Positions 1 through 7,576 are shown, counted from the stretch's first letter. The stretch is DNA of 12,381 nt from Clostridium sp. CAG:389 (GCA_000438255.1 FR901953.1:1-12381); one strand, 5' to 3'. Notes: generated by a model from the sequence alone, not told the origin. Made by a program: numbers and translations.

Positions 1-49
1 CATAGAAAGCTTATTACTGAACTGTAACTTATAAATATCATATTTACAT

Positions 50-79
50 AAAAAATGTCAAATACAATTGACATTTTTT
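50..79. terminator. perfect 12-bp inverted repeat, terminator or operator
   Basis: AAAAAATGTCAA (50-61) and TTGACATTTTTT (68-79) are perfect complements around a 6-nt loop. The T-rich end fits a weak terminator for a gene to the left. Its right arm contains the -35 box of the typA promoter, so the repeat could equally be an operator or only a fortuitous overlap. The stem is AT-rich and its function is inferred from shape alone. Confidence 0.45.
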
Positions 80-96
80 GTATTTAGTAGTATAAT
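68..96 (+). promoter_or_regulatory. sigma-A promoter of typA
   Basis: TTGACA (68-73) and TATAAT (91-96) are separated by exactly 17 bases, a full consensus match. Transcription would begin near 103, giving a leader of about 50 nt to the typA start. Confidence 0.85.
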
Positions 97-154
97 TTTA
101 TAGTTATAAGAGAAAAAATAATTATATAAATTTAATAAAGAAGGGGTAATAAAA

Positions 155-1969
155 ATGAACAACAAAAACATAAGAAACATAGCAATAATAGCACACGTAG
201 ACCACGGAAAAACAACACTAGTAGATGCACTACTAAAACAAAGCCACGTATTCAGAGAAAACGAACAAGTACAAGAAAGAGTAATGGACTCAAATGACCA
301 AGAAAAAGAAAGAGGAATAACAATCCTATCAAAAAACACATCAGTAATGCATGGAGACATCAAAATAAACATAGTAGACACACCAGGACATGCTGACTTT
401 GGAGGAGAAGTAGAAAGAGTTTTAAAAACAGTAGATGGTGTTTTATTATTAGTTGACGCGTTTGAAGGAGCAATGCCACAAACAAGAGAAGTTCTAAAAA
501 AATCATTAGCATTAGGACTAAAACCAATAGTAGTAATAAACAAAATAGACAGACCAGGAGCACAACCAGAAAAAGTAGTAGACCAAGTAATAGAATTATT
601 TATAGAATTAAATGCAACAGATGAGCAATTAGACTTCCCAGTAGTATATGCATCAGCAAAAAATGGAATTGCAAAAATGGACTTAGCAGATGAAACAACA
701 GATCTATCATGTCTATTTGAAACAATAATAAACACAATAGAACCACCAAAATGCGAATTAGAAGGACCAGCACAAATGCTAGTATCTAACATAGATTATG
801 ACGATTATGTTGGAAGAATCGGTATAGGAAGACTTGAAAGAGGAACAATGAAAATCGGAATGCCAGTTAGCATCTGTGGAAAAGAAGACAAAATAACACA
901 AGGAAGAATTGCAAAATTATATACACACGTTGGACTTAAAAAAGTTGAAGTTGAAGAAGTTGGAGCGGGTGATATTATAGAATTTGCAGGTTTACCAGAC
1001 ATCAACATAGGTGATACAGTATGTGATTTTGAACATCCAGAAAAGATACCATTTGTAGACATAGATGAACCAACAGTAACAATGACATTTAGTGTAAACA
1101 ATGGACCATTTGCTGGAAAAGAAGGTCAATTTGTAACATCAAGACACATAAGAGATAGATTATATAAAGAGCTAGAAAGAAACGTATCATTAAGAGTTAA
1201 AGATGGAGCAACACCAGACTCATTTGAAGTATCTGGTAGAGGTGAATTACATTTATCAGTATTAATTGAAACAATGAGAAGAGAAGGATTTGAATTATTA
1301 GTTTCAAGACCAAAAGTTATCTTTAAAGAAATTAATGGAGTTAAATGTGAACCAATTGAATTATTAGTTGTAAACGTACCAGATGACTGTGTAGGAAATG
1401 TTATTGAAAAATTAGGAAGAAGAAAAGCTGAAATGGTTAACATGGAACCAGCAGAAGCAGGACATACAAAAATCGAATTCAGAATTCCTGCAAGAGGAAT
1501 AATTGGATATAGAACAGAATTCCTTACAGATACAAAAGGTGAAGGAACAATGAACCATATATTCGACGCATATGAACCATACAAAGGAGACATTCAAGCA
1601 CGTGTTAGAGGTACAATAGTAGCATTTGAACCAGGTAAATCTGTAACATATGGATTATATAATGCACAAGATAAAGGTGATTTATTTATAGGACCAGGTG
1701 TAGATGTTTATGAAGGCATGATTGTTGGATTAAATTCAAGAGGAGAAGATTTAGCAATAAATGTATGTAAAGAAAAACATTTAACAAATACAAGAGCTTC
1801 TGGTTCTGATGATGCATTAAGATTAGTACCACCTATTCAAATGTCTCTTGAAAAAGCTATTGAGTTTATTCAAGATGATGAATTAGTAGAAATAACACCT
1901 AAATCAATTAGATTAAGAAAGAAAATATTAGATTCAAAAGAAAGAGAAAGAGCTAATAGAAATAAATAA
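155..1969 (+). CDS. typA: ribosome-associated translational GTPase TypA/BipA
   Basis: This is an EF-G-like GTPase of 604 residues, the usual length for TypA/BipA, which binds the 70S ribosome and supports ribosome assembly and translation under cold or stress. All GTPase motifs are visible: G1 AHVDHGKT (13-20), switch RGIT (53-56), DTPGH (75-79), NKID (129-132) and SAK (167-169). The C-terminal half carries the family-typical stretch with PARGIIGYR and ends in a basic tail. The ATG at 155 follows AAGAAGGGG at good spacing. It is transcribed from the consensus promoter at 68-96, and a small gene starts 18 nt downstream, suggesting read-through into it and the methyltransferase. The first 200 bases are very poor in T compared with the 3' end. 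Identification is secure. Confidence 0.97.
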   Translation: MNNKNIRNIAIIAHVDHGKTTLVDALLKQSHVFRENEQVQERVMDSNDQEKERGITILSKNTSVMHGDIKINIVDTPGHADFGGEVERVLKTVDGVLLLVDAFEGAMPQTREVLKKSLALGLKPIVVINKIDRPGAQPEKVVDQVIELFIELNATDEQLDFPVVYASAKNGIAKMDLADETTDLSCLFETIINTIEPPKCELEGPAQMLVSNIDYDDYVGRIGIGRLERGTMKIGMPVSICGKEDKITQGRIAKLYTHVGLKKVEVEEVGAGDIIEFAGLPDINIGDTVCDFEHPEKIPFVDIDEPTVTMTFSVNNGPFAGKEGQFVTSRHIRDRLYKELERNVSLRVKDGATPDSFEVSGRGELHLSVLIETMRREGFELLVSRPKVIFKEINGVKCEPIELLVVNVPDDCVGNVIEKLGRRKAEMVNMEPAEAGHTKIEFRIPARGIIGYRTEFLTDTKGEGTMNHIFDAYEPYKGDIQARVRGTIVAFEPGKSVTYGLYNAQDKGDLFIGPGVDVYEGMIVGLNSRGEDLAINVCKEKHLTNTRASGSDDALRLVPPIQMSLEKAIEFIQDDELVEITPKSIRLRKKILDSKERERANRNK

Positions 1970-1987
1970 TTATGAGGTTGATAATAA

Positions 1988-2326
1988 ATGCGTGATGTAA
2001 GAAGAATAATGAAAATAAGTGGAAATGTTACAAGAGGACTTGCTGTTGATTTCGCAGAAGATAGTATATATTAAAAAAATAAAAAAGTAACAGAAACGGA
2101 AGACTCACGAAACAGACAATATGTACAAAAACAAATAGTAAAATATGTTGAAGAAGGATTTGAAGAAGCAGAAATAATAGAGAAAATACTAAATGATAAT
2201 ATAATGGAAAAATTTGAATATCTTAAAAATAGGGGACTTAATTTAGAATATTGTGTTACAGATTGGGTGGAAACAGCAATAAAAAAATATAATACAGAAA
2301 AGAGCAAAGAAGAAGAGGAAAGATAA
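1988..2326 (+). pseudogene. small unknown gene interrupted by an in-frame TAA
   Basis: The ATG at 1988 (GAGG at 1974-1977, spacing 10) opens a frame that reads 28 codons to a TAA at 2072-2074. The same frame then continues without interruption for 83 more codons to TAA at 2324-2326. The second part is clearly protein-like: charged, helical, rich in E and K, with a segment FEYLKNRGLNLEYCVTDW. It has no ATG, GTG or TTG near its beginning. The simplest reading is one gene of about 112 codons with a nonsense mutation at codon 29. Alternatives are a short leader peptide followed by a dead ORF, or a sequencing error. I do not recognise the family. It lies between typA and the methyltransferase in the same direction, with short gaps on both sides, so it is probably part of their transcript. 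Confidence 0.6.
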
Positions 2327-2338
2327 GGTTGATCATAT

Positions 2339-2935
2339 ATGGACAAAAATAAGCTAGAAGAAATAAAACAAAAAGCACTAGAAAACCATATTCCAATAAT
2401 AATGGATGATACACTAGAAGTAATTGAAAAAGAATTAAAAAAAGCACCACCCAAAAGAATATTGGAAATAGGTGCAGCAGTAGGATATTCAGCAATGTGT
2501 TTTTCAGAATTTTTAGCAGAAGATGGTATAATTGAGACTATTGAAAGAGATGAAGAAAGAATAAAAGAAGCAAAAGTAAATATCAAAAATGTAGGAGTAG
2601 AAGATAAAATTAATCTTTATGAAGGAGATGCAGTAGAAATTTTACCAACTTTAAATGGAAAATATGATATGGTATTTATAGATGCTGCAAAGGGAAAATA
2701 CCCATTTTTCTTAAAAGAAGCTTTAAGAATGATAAATCAAAATGGTGTTATTTTTGCTGATAATATATTGTACAAAGGGTATGTTATGAGTGATTATAAC
2801 AAACATAAACAACGTACTGCTGTTAGAAATCTAAGAGAATATATAAAGGAAGTTTCTGAAAATCCAAATCTTGAAACAGAGATTTTAGAAGTAGGAGATG
2901 GACTAGCAATAAGCAAAATAAAAAGCAAGAAGTAA
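2339..2935 (+). CDS. class I SAM-dependent O-methyltransferase, TrmR-like
   Basis: This 198-residue protein belongs to the O-methyltransferase family 3 (caffeoyl-CoA O-methyltransferase fold). Motif I is ILEIGAAVGYSA (41-52), the acidic ribose-binding end of strand 2 is IERD (68-71), FIDAAKGKY (113-121) follows, and the metal-site DN is at 141-142 in ADNILYKG. The FIDAAKG...DN pattern is that of B. subtilis TrmR (YrrM), which methylates 5-hydroxyuridine in tRNA wobble positions; assignment to that substrate is inference because the usual U32-peptidase partners are not in the window. The start follows AAGGTTGATC, an SD with one extra T relative to the 16S complement. It ends one base before the stop codon of the convergent gene, and the two share a terminator. 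Confidence 0.85.
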   Translation: MDKNKLEEIKQKALENHIPIIMDDTLEVIEKELKKAPPKRILEIGAAVGYSAMCFSEFLAEDGIIETIERDEERIKEAKVNIKNVGVEDKINLYEGDAVEILPTLNGKYDMVFIDAAKGKYPFFLKEALRMINQNGVIFADNILYKGYVMSDYNKHKQRTAVRNLREYIKEVSENPNLETEILEVGDGLAISKIKSKK

Positions 2936-2952
2936 TTATAAAACTTCTTGCT
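2924..2952. terminator. bidirectional terminator between convergent genes
   Basis: AGCAAGAAGT (2924-2933) pairs with ACTTCTTGCT (2943-2952) around a 9-nt loop. The stem contains the last codons and stop codons of both flanking genes. T-rich tracts follow on both strands, so it can serve both directions. Confidence 0.7.
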
Positions 2953-4087
2953 CTTCTTCTTTTTCTTTATATTTAAGATCTTTATTTTTTGATTCTAAAT
3001 GTTTTAAGCCCTGACGTATATCTTTAAATCTAATATTTAATAAATTTTCTAATTCATATTGCTCTTTTCTAAATTTTTTATAAGTAATTGGAGGTGTTTG
3101 TGAAGGAGCAGACGAATCTCTATCAGAATTGTAGAAATGATAAAATCTGCTTTCAAAATCTAAATTAATTGTAATAGGATCTCCGAATTCATCTTTAAAA
3201 GATGTTATTTCAAAATACAAAGGAACTTTTTTAGCAGCTAAATCATTTACAGGTCTTGATTTATATTTTGTATGAGCAACTTTATTTGATTTTTTAGAAA
3301 TGTTTTCCATTTCGAAAGTTCTTATCTGTGTTTCAGAACAAAAATCAGGATTATTTTTATGAGTGATTGATATATGTAAGGATTGATAACCATTATCTTT
3401 TTTATGTTCTATATAATCTTTTGATATGTAACATTTATCAGTACTAGCATTACATGGTTCAACATTTTTTGCCATTTTGAAATTAGTATTACCTCTAAAA
3501 TCATACAATGCTTTTGCAACTTCATAACACATATTTGTTAATAATTGCTCATTTTCGCATACTTTTATATCATCAGAAATATTATATTTTGAAATTATTA
3601 TCCTTTCGCCAATTATATCATTAATATAAGGTGATTTACCTTCTAATATATTTTTATTTAATTTTTTTAAATAACTTTCACGAGATTTGACTCTTATTTT
3701 TATATTAAAAACTAAACCTGGAAATTTTTCTTGTAAATGTTTAGATTCTAGTATTGCATTTTTTAACTTTTCATGGATATAATCATTAATATATACATCA
3801 TATCTATCTAATAATTCCTGATAATCTTTTCTTTGTTCTAATGCAGATAAATCAGGTGATTCTAGTGGAAATTGATATTGAATATGTTTTTCTTTTTCAG
3901 TTTCAGCTAATTTAATATTTAAATATTTATGGTCATCAGATAATGATGCTTGAACTCCATTAGGTAATGGAAATAACCCTAATTTTAATAATAATAAATT
4001 AGTTTCATTCATATTATTAAATTGTACGTTTTTGATGTTTGGAACATTTATTTTTAAAGATGCTTTGAATTTATTATTACATTCCAT
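2936..4087 (-). CDS. RelA/SpoT-type (p)ppGpp synthetase-domain protein
   Basis: The 383-residue protein has a central alarmone-synthetase domain. Visible motifs are IRVKSRESYLKKL (131-143), DIIGERII (157-164), KDYIEHKKDNGYQSLHISI (223-241), then ETQIRT (252-257) and AHTKYK (271-276). These match the pyrophosphotransferase signatures of Rel and small alarmone synthetases, including the glutamate of ExQxRT, so activity in making (p)ppGpp from ATP and GDP/GTP is plausible. There is no HD hydrolase, TGS or ACT domain. Unlike the roughly 210-residue RelP/RelQ enzymes it has about 125 residues before and 105 after the core, without motifs I recognise; a toxic (ToxSAS-like) role is therefore also possible. 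I chose the ATG at 4087 because AAGGAG lies 9 nt before it; an ATG at 4093 and a TTG at 4096 are too close to the SD. It is monocistronic with its own promoter. Confidence 0.85.
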   Translation of the reverse strand: MECNNKFKASLKINVPNIKNVQFNNMNETNLLLLKLGLFPLPNGVQASLSDDHKYLNIKLAETEKEKHIQYQFPLESPDLSALEQRKDYQELLDRYDVYINDYIHEKLKNAILESKHLQEKFPGLVFNIKIRVKSRESYLKKLNKNILEGKSPYINDIIGERIIISKYNISDDIKVCENEQLLTNMCYEVAKALYDFRGNTNFKMAKNVEPCNASTDKCYISKDYIEHKKDNGYQSLHISITHKNNPDFCSETQIRTFEMENISKKSNKVAHTKYKSRPVNDLAAKKVPLYFEITSFKDEFGDPITINLDFESRFYHFYNSDRDSSAPSQTPPITYKKFRKEQYELENLLNIRFKDIRQGLKHLESKNKDLKYKEKEEEQEVL

Positions 4088-4132
4088 TTTCATCAACTCC
4101 TTAGTTTTAATTAATATTATGCAGCGTTAATG

Positions 4133-4161
4133 ATTATATCATAAAAAATTATAAAAAGCAA
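4133..4161 (-). promoter_or_regulatory. promoter of the RelA/SpoT-domain gene
   Basis: On the minus strand TTGCTT (4161-4156) and TATAAT (4138-4133) are 17 bases apart. The start of transcription would be near 4126, about 40 nt before the chosen ATG. Confidence 0.75.
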
Positions 4162-4220
4162 TATATTTACTTTGTGGTAAAAAATGGAAAATAAAAAATG
4201 AAAAAAATATAAAAAAAGTA

Positions 4221-4249
4221 TTGACAATGTAAAAAAAATAGGTTATACT
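4221..4249 (+). promoter_or_regulatory. promoter of the CAT-anticodon tRNA
   Basis: TTGACA (4221-4226) and TATACT (4244-4249) have a 17-base spacer. The mature tRNA begins 38 bases after the -10 box. Confidence 0.85.
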
Positions 4250-4286
4250 TTATCTTGCGTTAAGCAATAAACAAATTAATATTTAT

Positions 4287-4363
4287 GCTCCCTTAGCTCA
4301 GTTGGTCAGAGCAACCGGCTCATAACCGGTGGGTCCAAGGTTCGAATCCTTGAGGGAGCACCA
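4287..4363 (+). tRNA. tRNA with CAT anticodon, probably tRNA-Ile2 rather than tRNA-Met
   Basis: The 77-nt cloverleaf is complete: acceptor GCTCCCT/AGGGAGC, D arm GCTC..GAGC, anticodon stem ACCGG/CCGGT with loop CTCATAA, T arm CAAGG/CCTTG with TTCGAAT, discriminator A and encoded CCA. A CAT anticodon can be elongator Met, initiator Met or Ile2 (C34 changed to lysidine by TilS). The C-G pairs at 4-69 and 5-68 are the known TilS determinants and differ from typical tRNA-Met, and the CCCTTAGCTCAG start resembles Ile2 of Bacillus, so I favour Ile2. It does not look like an initiator, because the acceptor starts with a paired G-C and the anticodon stem lacks three G-C pairs. Confidence 0.93.
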
Positions 4364-4368
4364 CCATT

Positions 4369-4396
4369 AAACATCGTAGAAATGCGATGTTTTTTT
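4369..4396 (+). terminator. intrinsic terminator of the CAT tRNA
   Basis: AAACATCG (4369-4376) pairs with CGATGTTT (4385-4392), and the T run extends to 4396. It lies directly after the encoded CCA end. Confidence 0.85.
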
Positions 4397-4421
4397 GTAC
4401 TAATTTTTTATAATAATATTA

Positions 4422-4450
4422 TTGTTAAAAAATAAAGTTTGTGATAAAAT
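4422..4450 (+). promoter_or_regulatory. probable promoter of the DapB-like reductase gene
   Basis: TTGTTA (4422-4427) and TAAAAT (4445-4450) are 17 bases apart. The resulting leader of about 80 nt contains repeated AAAATACAA words but no clear hairpin. Confidence 0.5.
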
Positions 4451-4539
4451 ACAAAATATAAAATACAACTTTGTAGTTCATAATTTATGTATATAATTTC
4501 AAAAATTATATAAAATAAAATACAAAGGAGGTTTCAATT

Positions 4540-5601
4540 ATGGAACAAAAAATCAAAGCCGTACAATATGGCGTAGGAAAAATGAGTTTATACACAATGA
4601 GATACATGCTAGAAAAAGGAATTGAAATAGTAGGAGCAGTAGATGTAAATCCAGCAATAATAGGAAAAGATATAGGAGAAATATTAGGAAAAGAAAAATT
4701 AGGAATAATTGTTGTGTCAGTGGAAGATGCAGAAGAAATGATGCAAACAACAAAACCAGACATATGCATAATAACAACAAGAAGTTTAATAGCAGAATTA
4801 GAGGAACCTTACATGTTATGTGCAAAATTAGGGATAAATGCAATATCAACATGTGAAGAAGCATTTTATCCACAAAATTCTAATCCAACATTAACAAATA
4901 AAATTGATGAACTAGCAAAAACAAATAATTGTACAATAACTGGAACAGGATATCAAGATATATATTGGGGACAACTTATAACATCAATAGCAGGATCAAC
5001 ACAAAAAATAACAAAAATAAAAGGAAGTTCAAGTTATAATGTTGAAGACTATGGAATAGCGTTAGCAGAAGCACATGGAGCAGGTCTAACATTAGAAGAC
5101 TTTGACAAACAAGTTGCATCAGTAGATAGAATGTCAGATGAAGAAAGACAAGAAATAATAAATAAAGGCGAATATGCACCATCATATATGTGGAATGTAA
5201 ATGGATGGTTATGTTCAAAATTGGGACTAACAATTATAAGTCAAACACAAAAATGCGTACCACAAACATATAAAGATGATATTTATTCATCAACATTGGA
5301 TATGACAATAAAAGCAGGAGATGCAACTGGAATGAGTGCAGTAGTTACAACAAAAACAAAAGAAGGAATTACAATTGAATCTGAATGTATAGGAAAAGTT
5401 TATGCACCAGACGAATTTGATAAAAATGTTTGGACAGTAGAAGGAGAACCAACAACAACTATTACTGTTGAAAAACCTGCAACAGTTGAATTAACTTGTG
5501 CAACAGTTGTTAATAGAATTCCAGATGTTATTAAGGCACAACCAGGATATATTACAACAGAAAAATTAGGTGATTTACAATTTAAAAATAAAATATGCTA
5601 A
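4540..5601 (+). CDS. NAD(P)-binding reductase, DapB / 2,4-diaminopentanoate dehydrogenase-like
   Basis: The 353-residue protein starts with a Rossmann fold: YGVGKMS (10-16) as the dinucleotide loop, then EIVGAVDVNPAIIGKDIGEIL, typical of the dihydrodipicolinate-reductase-like dehydrogenases. ISTCEEAFYPQ (102-112) and GTGYQD (135-140) correspond in position to the SxEEMxYP and GTGINPG segments of clostridial 2,4-diaminopentanoate dehydrogenase in ornithine fermentation. The GTG-x-NPG core is altered to GTGYQD, and I see no DapB catalytic HH motif, so the substrate is open: an amino-acid-derived imine or keto acid is likely. The start has an excellent AAAGGAGG SD. It is a single-gene unit between its own promoter and a strong hairpin, with no ornithine or lysine catabolic genes beside it. 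Confidence 0.75.
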   Translation: MEQKIKAVQYGVGKMSLYTMRYMLEKGIEIVGAVDVNPAIIGKDIGEILGKEKLGIIVVSVEDAEEMMQTTKPDICIITTRSLIAELEEPYMLCAKLGINAISTCEEAFYPQNSNPTLTNKIDELAKTNNCTITGTGYQDIYWGQLITSIAGSTQKITKIKGSSSYNVEDYGIALAEAHGAGLTLEDFDKQVASVDRMSDEERQEIINKGEYAPSYMWNVNGWLCSKLGLTIISQTQKCVPQTYKDDIYSSTLDMTIKAGDATGMSAVVTTKTKEGITIESECIGKVYAPDEFDKNVWTVEGEPTTTITVEKPATVELTCATVVNRIPDVIKAQPGYITTEKLGDLQFKNKIC

Positions 5602-5602
5602 A

Positions 5603-5638
5603 AAATAAGGATTGGGGAAAGTTCTTCAATCCTTATTT
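5603..5638. terminator. strong hairpin after the reductase gene
   Basis: AAATAAGGATTG (5603-5614) pairs perfectly with CAATCCTTATTT (5627-5638), and three more pairs close the loop. There is only a short T run on the plus strand; the minus strand has a better one. A smaller repeat, TCTCAC/GTGAGA (5638-5643, 5658-5663), follows. Confidence 0.7.
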
Positions 5639-5714
5639 CTCACTTAGTAAAGGATAGGTGAGAATTATTGAGATTTGAATTGTAATAATTTTTTGATTTA
5701 GAAAAAGAAAACAC

Positions 5715-5743
5715 TTGACAAAACAAAACAAATGTTTTACAAT
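5715..5743 (+). promoter_or_regulatory. dinB promoter with LexA-like operator
   Basis: TTGACA (5715-5720) and TACAAT (5738-5743) have a 17-base spacer. Inside the spacer and touching the -10 box lies AAAACAAATGTTTT (5725-5738), with symmetric half-sites AAAAC/GTTTT. It matches 11 of 14 positions of the Bacillus SOS box CGAACRNRYGTTYC. LexA repression of a damage-tolerance polymerase makes sense, but the outer bases are weak. Confidence 0.7.
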
Positions 5744-5760
5744 AAGACTGGTGATATTAT

Positions 5761-6984
5761 ATGGAAAGACAAATATTACATGTTGATGTAAATAATGCTT
5801 TTTTGTCTTGGCTTGCTGTGTATAAGTTGAAAAATGGTGAACAAGTAGATATAAGAGAACAAGTTGCTGTAATAGGTGGAGATGAAACAAAAAGATCTGG
5901 AATTGTTTTAGCCAAAAGTTCGAAAGCTAAACAATTTGGAATAGTTACAGGAGAGACATTATATAGTGCAAGACAAAAATGTAGAAATTTACAAGTATAT
6001 CCTGGTGATTATAAAATATATAGAGAATATTCAAATAAATTATATAATTTACTGTTAGAATATACAGACAAGATAGAGAGATATTCAATAGATGAATGTT
6101 TTTTAGATATGACAAATTACTTGATGGGTGATAAATTAATAAATAAAGCAAATGAAATAAATAAAAGAATAAAGAAAGAATTAGGATTTACGGTTAATGT
6201 AGGTGTGGCTCATAATAAATTATTAGCAAAAATGGCATCAGATTTTACAAAACCAGATAGAGTTCATACATTATATGAAGAAGAAATACCACAAAAAATG
6301 TGGGATTTGCCAATATCAGAGTTATTTATGATAGGGAAAAGAACAGTACCTAAATTATATAATATGGGCATTAAAACAATAGGACAATTAGCTAAATCAG
6401 ATGAAAAATTGCTGATTAAAAAGTTTGGAAAATTCGGAAAGGTTATGTGGGAATATGCAAATGGAATTGATGAAGCAGAAGTTAATTATTTGCCAGAAAA
6501 ACCCAAAAGTATAGGAAATTCAGTTACACTACCAATAGATGTTTCTGATATATCACAATTAGAAGAAGTAATTGTTGCTTTATCAGAACAGGTTTCTTAT
6601 AGATTAAGAAAGGAAGATTTGTTAGCTACTGTTGTAAATGTTCAATTAAGAACTAAAAATTTTGAAGATTTTTCACATCAAGCAAAGTTAGATTGTGCTA
6701 CTTCAAGTACAAAGGAAATATTAAAAAATGCTAAATATTTGTTTAGAGAAATGTATAAAACAGGTATGCTTATTAGACTTGTTGGTGTTAGAGTGGATGG
6801 TTTGGTTGAAAAGGAACAATTGCAGTTATCTTTGTTTGGAAATACAGAGGATTCTAAGAAACAACAGAAACTTGATAGTGTTTTGGATGGTTTAAATGAA
6901 AAGTATGGCTATAATTTTGTTAAAAGAGCTGGTAAAATGAATGTTGATAAAAAAGTTTTTGATAATTTTAGAAAAAAATTTTAG
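5761..6984 (+). CDS. dinB: Y-family DNA polymerase IV-type translesion polymerase
   Basis: The 407-residue protein has the Y-family order of domains. The palm carries the first catalytic aspartate in HVDVNNAF (D9, with F14 in the steric-gate position) and YSIDECFLD (D111, E112). GVAHNKLLAKMASD (148-161) and the helix-hairpin-helix region PISELFMIGKRTVPKLYNMG (184-203) follow, then the little finger and a C-terminal clamp-binding motif QLSLF (355-359). It inserts nucleotides opposite damaged templates and would be recruited to the beta clamp. The start uses GGTGAT as SD. A consensus promoter with a LexA-like box lies just upstream, consistent with SOS induction. It is monocistronic. Polymerase V-type UmuC is an alternative name, but no umuD is present. 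Confidence 0.93.
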   Translation: MERQILHVDVNNAFLSWLAVYKLKNGEQVDIREQVAVIGGDETKRSGIVLAKSSKAKQFGIVTGETLYSARQKCRNLQVYPGDYKIYREYSNKLYNLLLEYTDKIERYSIDECFLDMTNYLMGDKLINKANEINKRIKKELGFTVNVGVAHNKLLAKMASDFTKPDRVHTLYEEEIPQKMWDLPISELFMIGKRTVPKLYNMGIKTIGQLAKSDEKLLIKKFGKFGKVMWEYANGIDEAEVNYLPEKPKSIGNSVTLPIDVSDISQLEEVIVALSEQVSYRLRKEDLLATVVNVQLRTKNFEDFSHQAKLDCATSSTKEILKNAKYLFREMYKTGMLIRLVGVRVDGLVEKEQLQLSLFGNTEDSKKQQKLDSVLDGLNEKYGYNFVKRAGKMNVDKKVFDNFRKKF

Positions 6985-6991
6985 AAATGTA

Positions 6992-7020
6992 TTGACAAAA
7001 GTATATAAAAAGCTTATAAT
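6992..7020 (+). promoter_or_regulatory. promoter of tRNA-Tyr
   Basis: TTGACA (6992-6997) and TATAAT (7015-7020), spacer 17, are a full consensus. The -35 box begins 8 nt after the dinB stop codon. Confidence 0.88.
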
Positions 7021-7024
7021 AGCA

Positions 7025-7044
7025 ATTGTCGATGCGTCGACAAT
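7025..7044. promoter_or_regulatory. perfect hairpin in the 5' leader of tRNA-Tyr
   Basis: ATTGTCGA (7025-7032) and TCGACAAT (7037-7044) are complementary around TGCG, right at the expected transcription start. It could be a leader hairpin guiding tRNA processing, or an operator. No T run follows, so it is not a terminator. Confidence 0.6.
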
Positions 7045-7064
7045 ATATTTCTAAAATTTAATAT

Positions 7065-7150
7065 GGGTAGGTGGCCGAGTGGCTAAAGGCGGCAGACTGT
7101 AAATCTGTTCTCATTTGAGTACGATGGTTCGAATCCATCCCTGCCCACCA
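7065..7150 (+). tRNA. tRNA-Tyr (GTA)
   Basis: The 86-nt gene has acceptor GGGTAGG/CCTGCCC with one G-T pair, D arm starting GCCGAGTGG, anticodon stem CAGA/TCTG with loop CTGTAAA (anticodon GTA), a long class II variable arm, T arm GATGG/CCATC with TTCGAAT, discriminator A and encoded CCA. Long arm plus GTA anticodon is diagnostic for bacterial tRNA-Tyr. It is separately promoted and followed by a terminator. Confidence 0.95.
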
Positions 7151-7187
7151 AAGGATAATATCGTCGCACCAGACGAAAAAAACGATT

Positions 7188-7215
7188 AAATCGACTGTAA
7201 AAGGTCGATTTTTTT
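7188..7215 (+). terminator. intrinsic terminator after tRNA-Tyr
   Basis: AAATCGAC (7188-7195) pairs with GTCGATTT (7204-7211), and T continues to 7215. A competing outer pairing of ACGAAAAAAA (7173-7182) with TTTTTTTCGT (7209-7218) would occupy the T run, so two folds are possible. The next gene starts 40 nt downstream with no clear promoter of its own, so it may depend on read-through. Confidence 0.75.
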
Positions 7216-7224
7216 CGTGCCTAA

Positions 7225-7536
<312 letters not shown>

Positions 7537-7576
7537 TAATTTTAGAGTTTTAAAAAAATATACTATATTGGTTTAT

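Noticed and set aside
1..27. Possible 3' end of an upstream gene (eight codons ending HRKLITEL, then TAA)
   Set aside because: Eight codons are too few to distinguish a gene end from chance; only the following inverted repeat gives weak support.
58..792. Long minus-strand open frames inside typA and other plus-strand genes
   Set aside because: They are mirror images of AT-rich coding frames, lack SD sites and give low-complexity or serine/leucine-rich products.
7065..7150. tRNA-Tyr as attachment site of the element
   Set aside because: No repeat of the tRNA 3' end occurs at the right side, and the integrase is a serine recombinase, which rarely uses tRNA genes; a gene lies between tRNA and recombinase.
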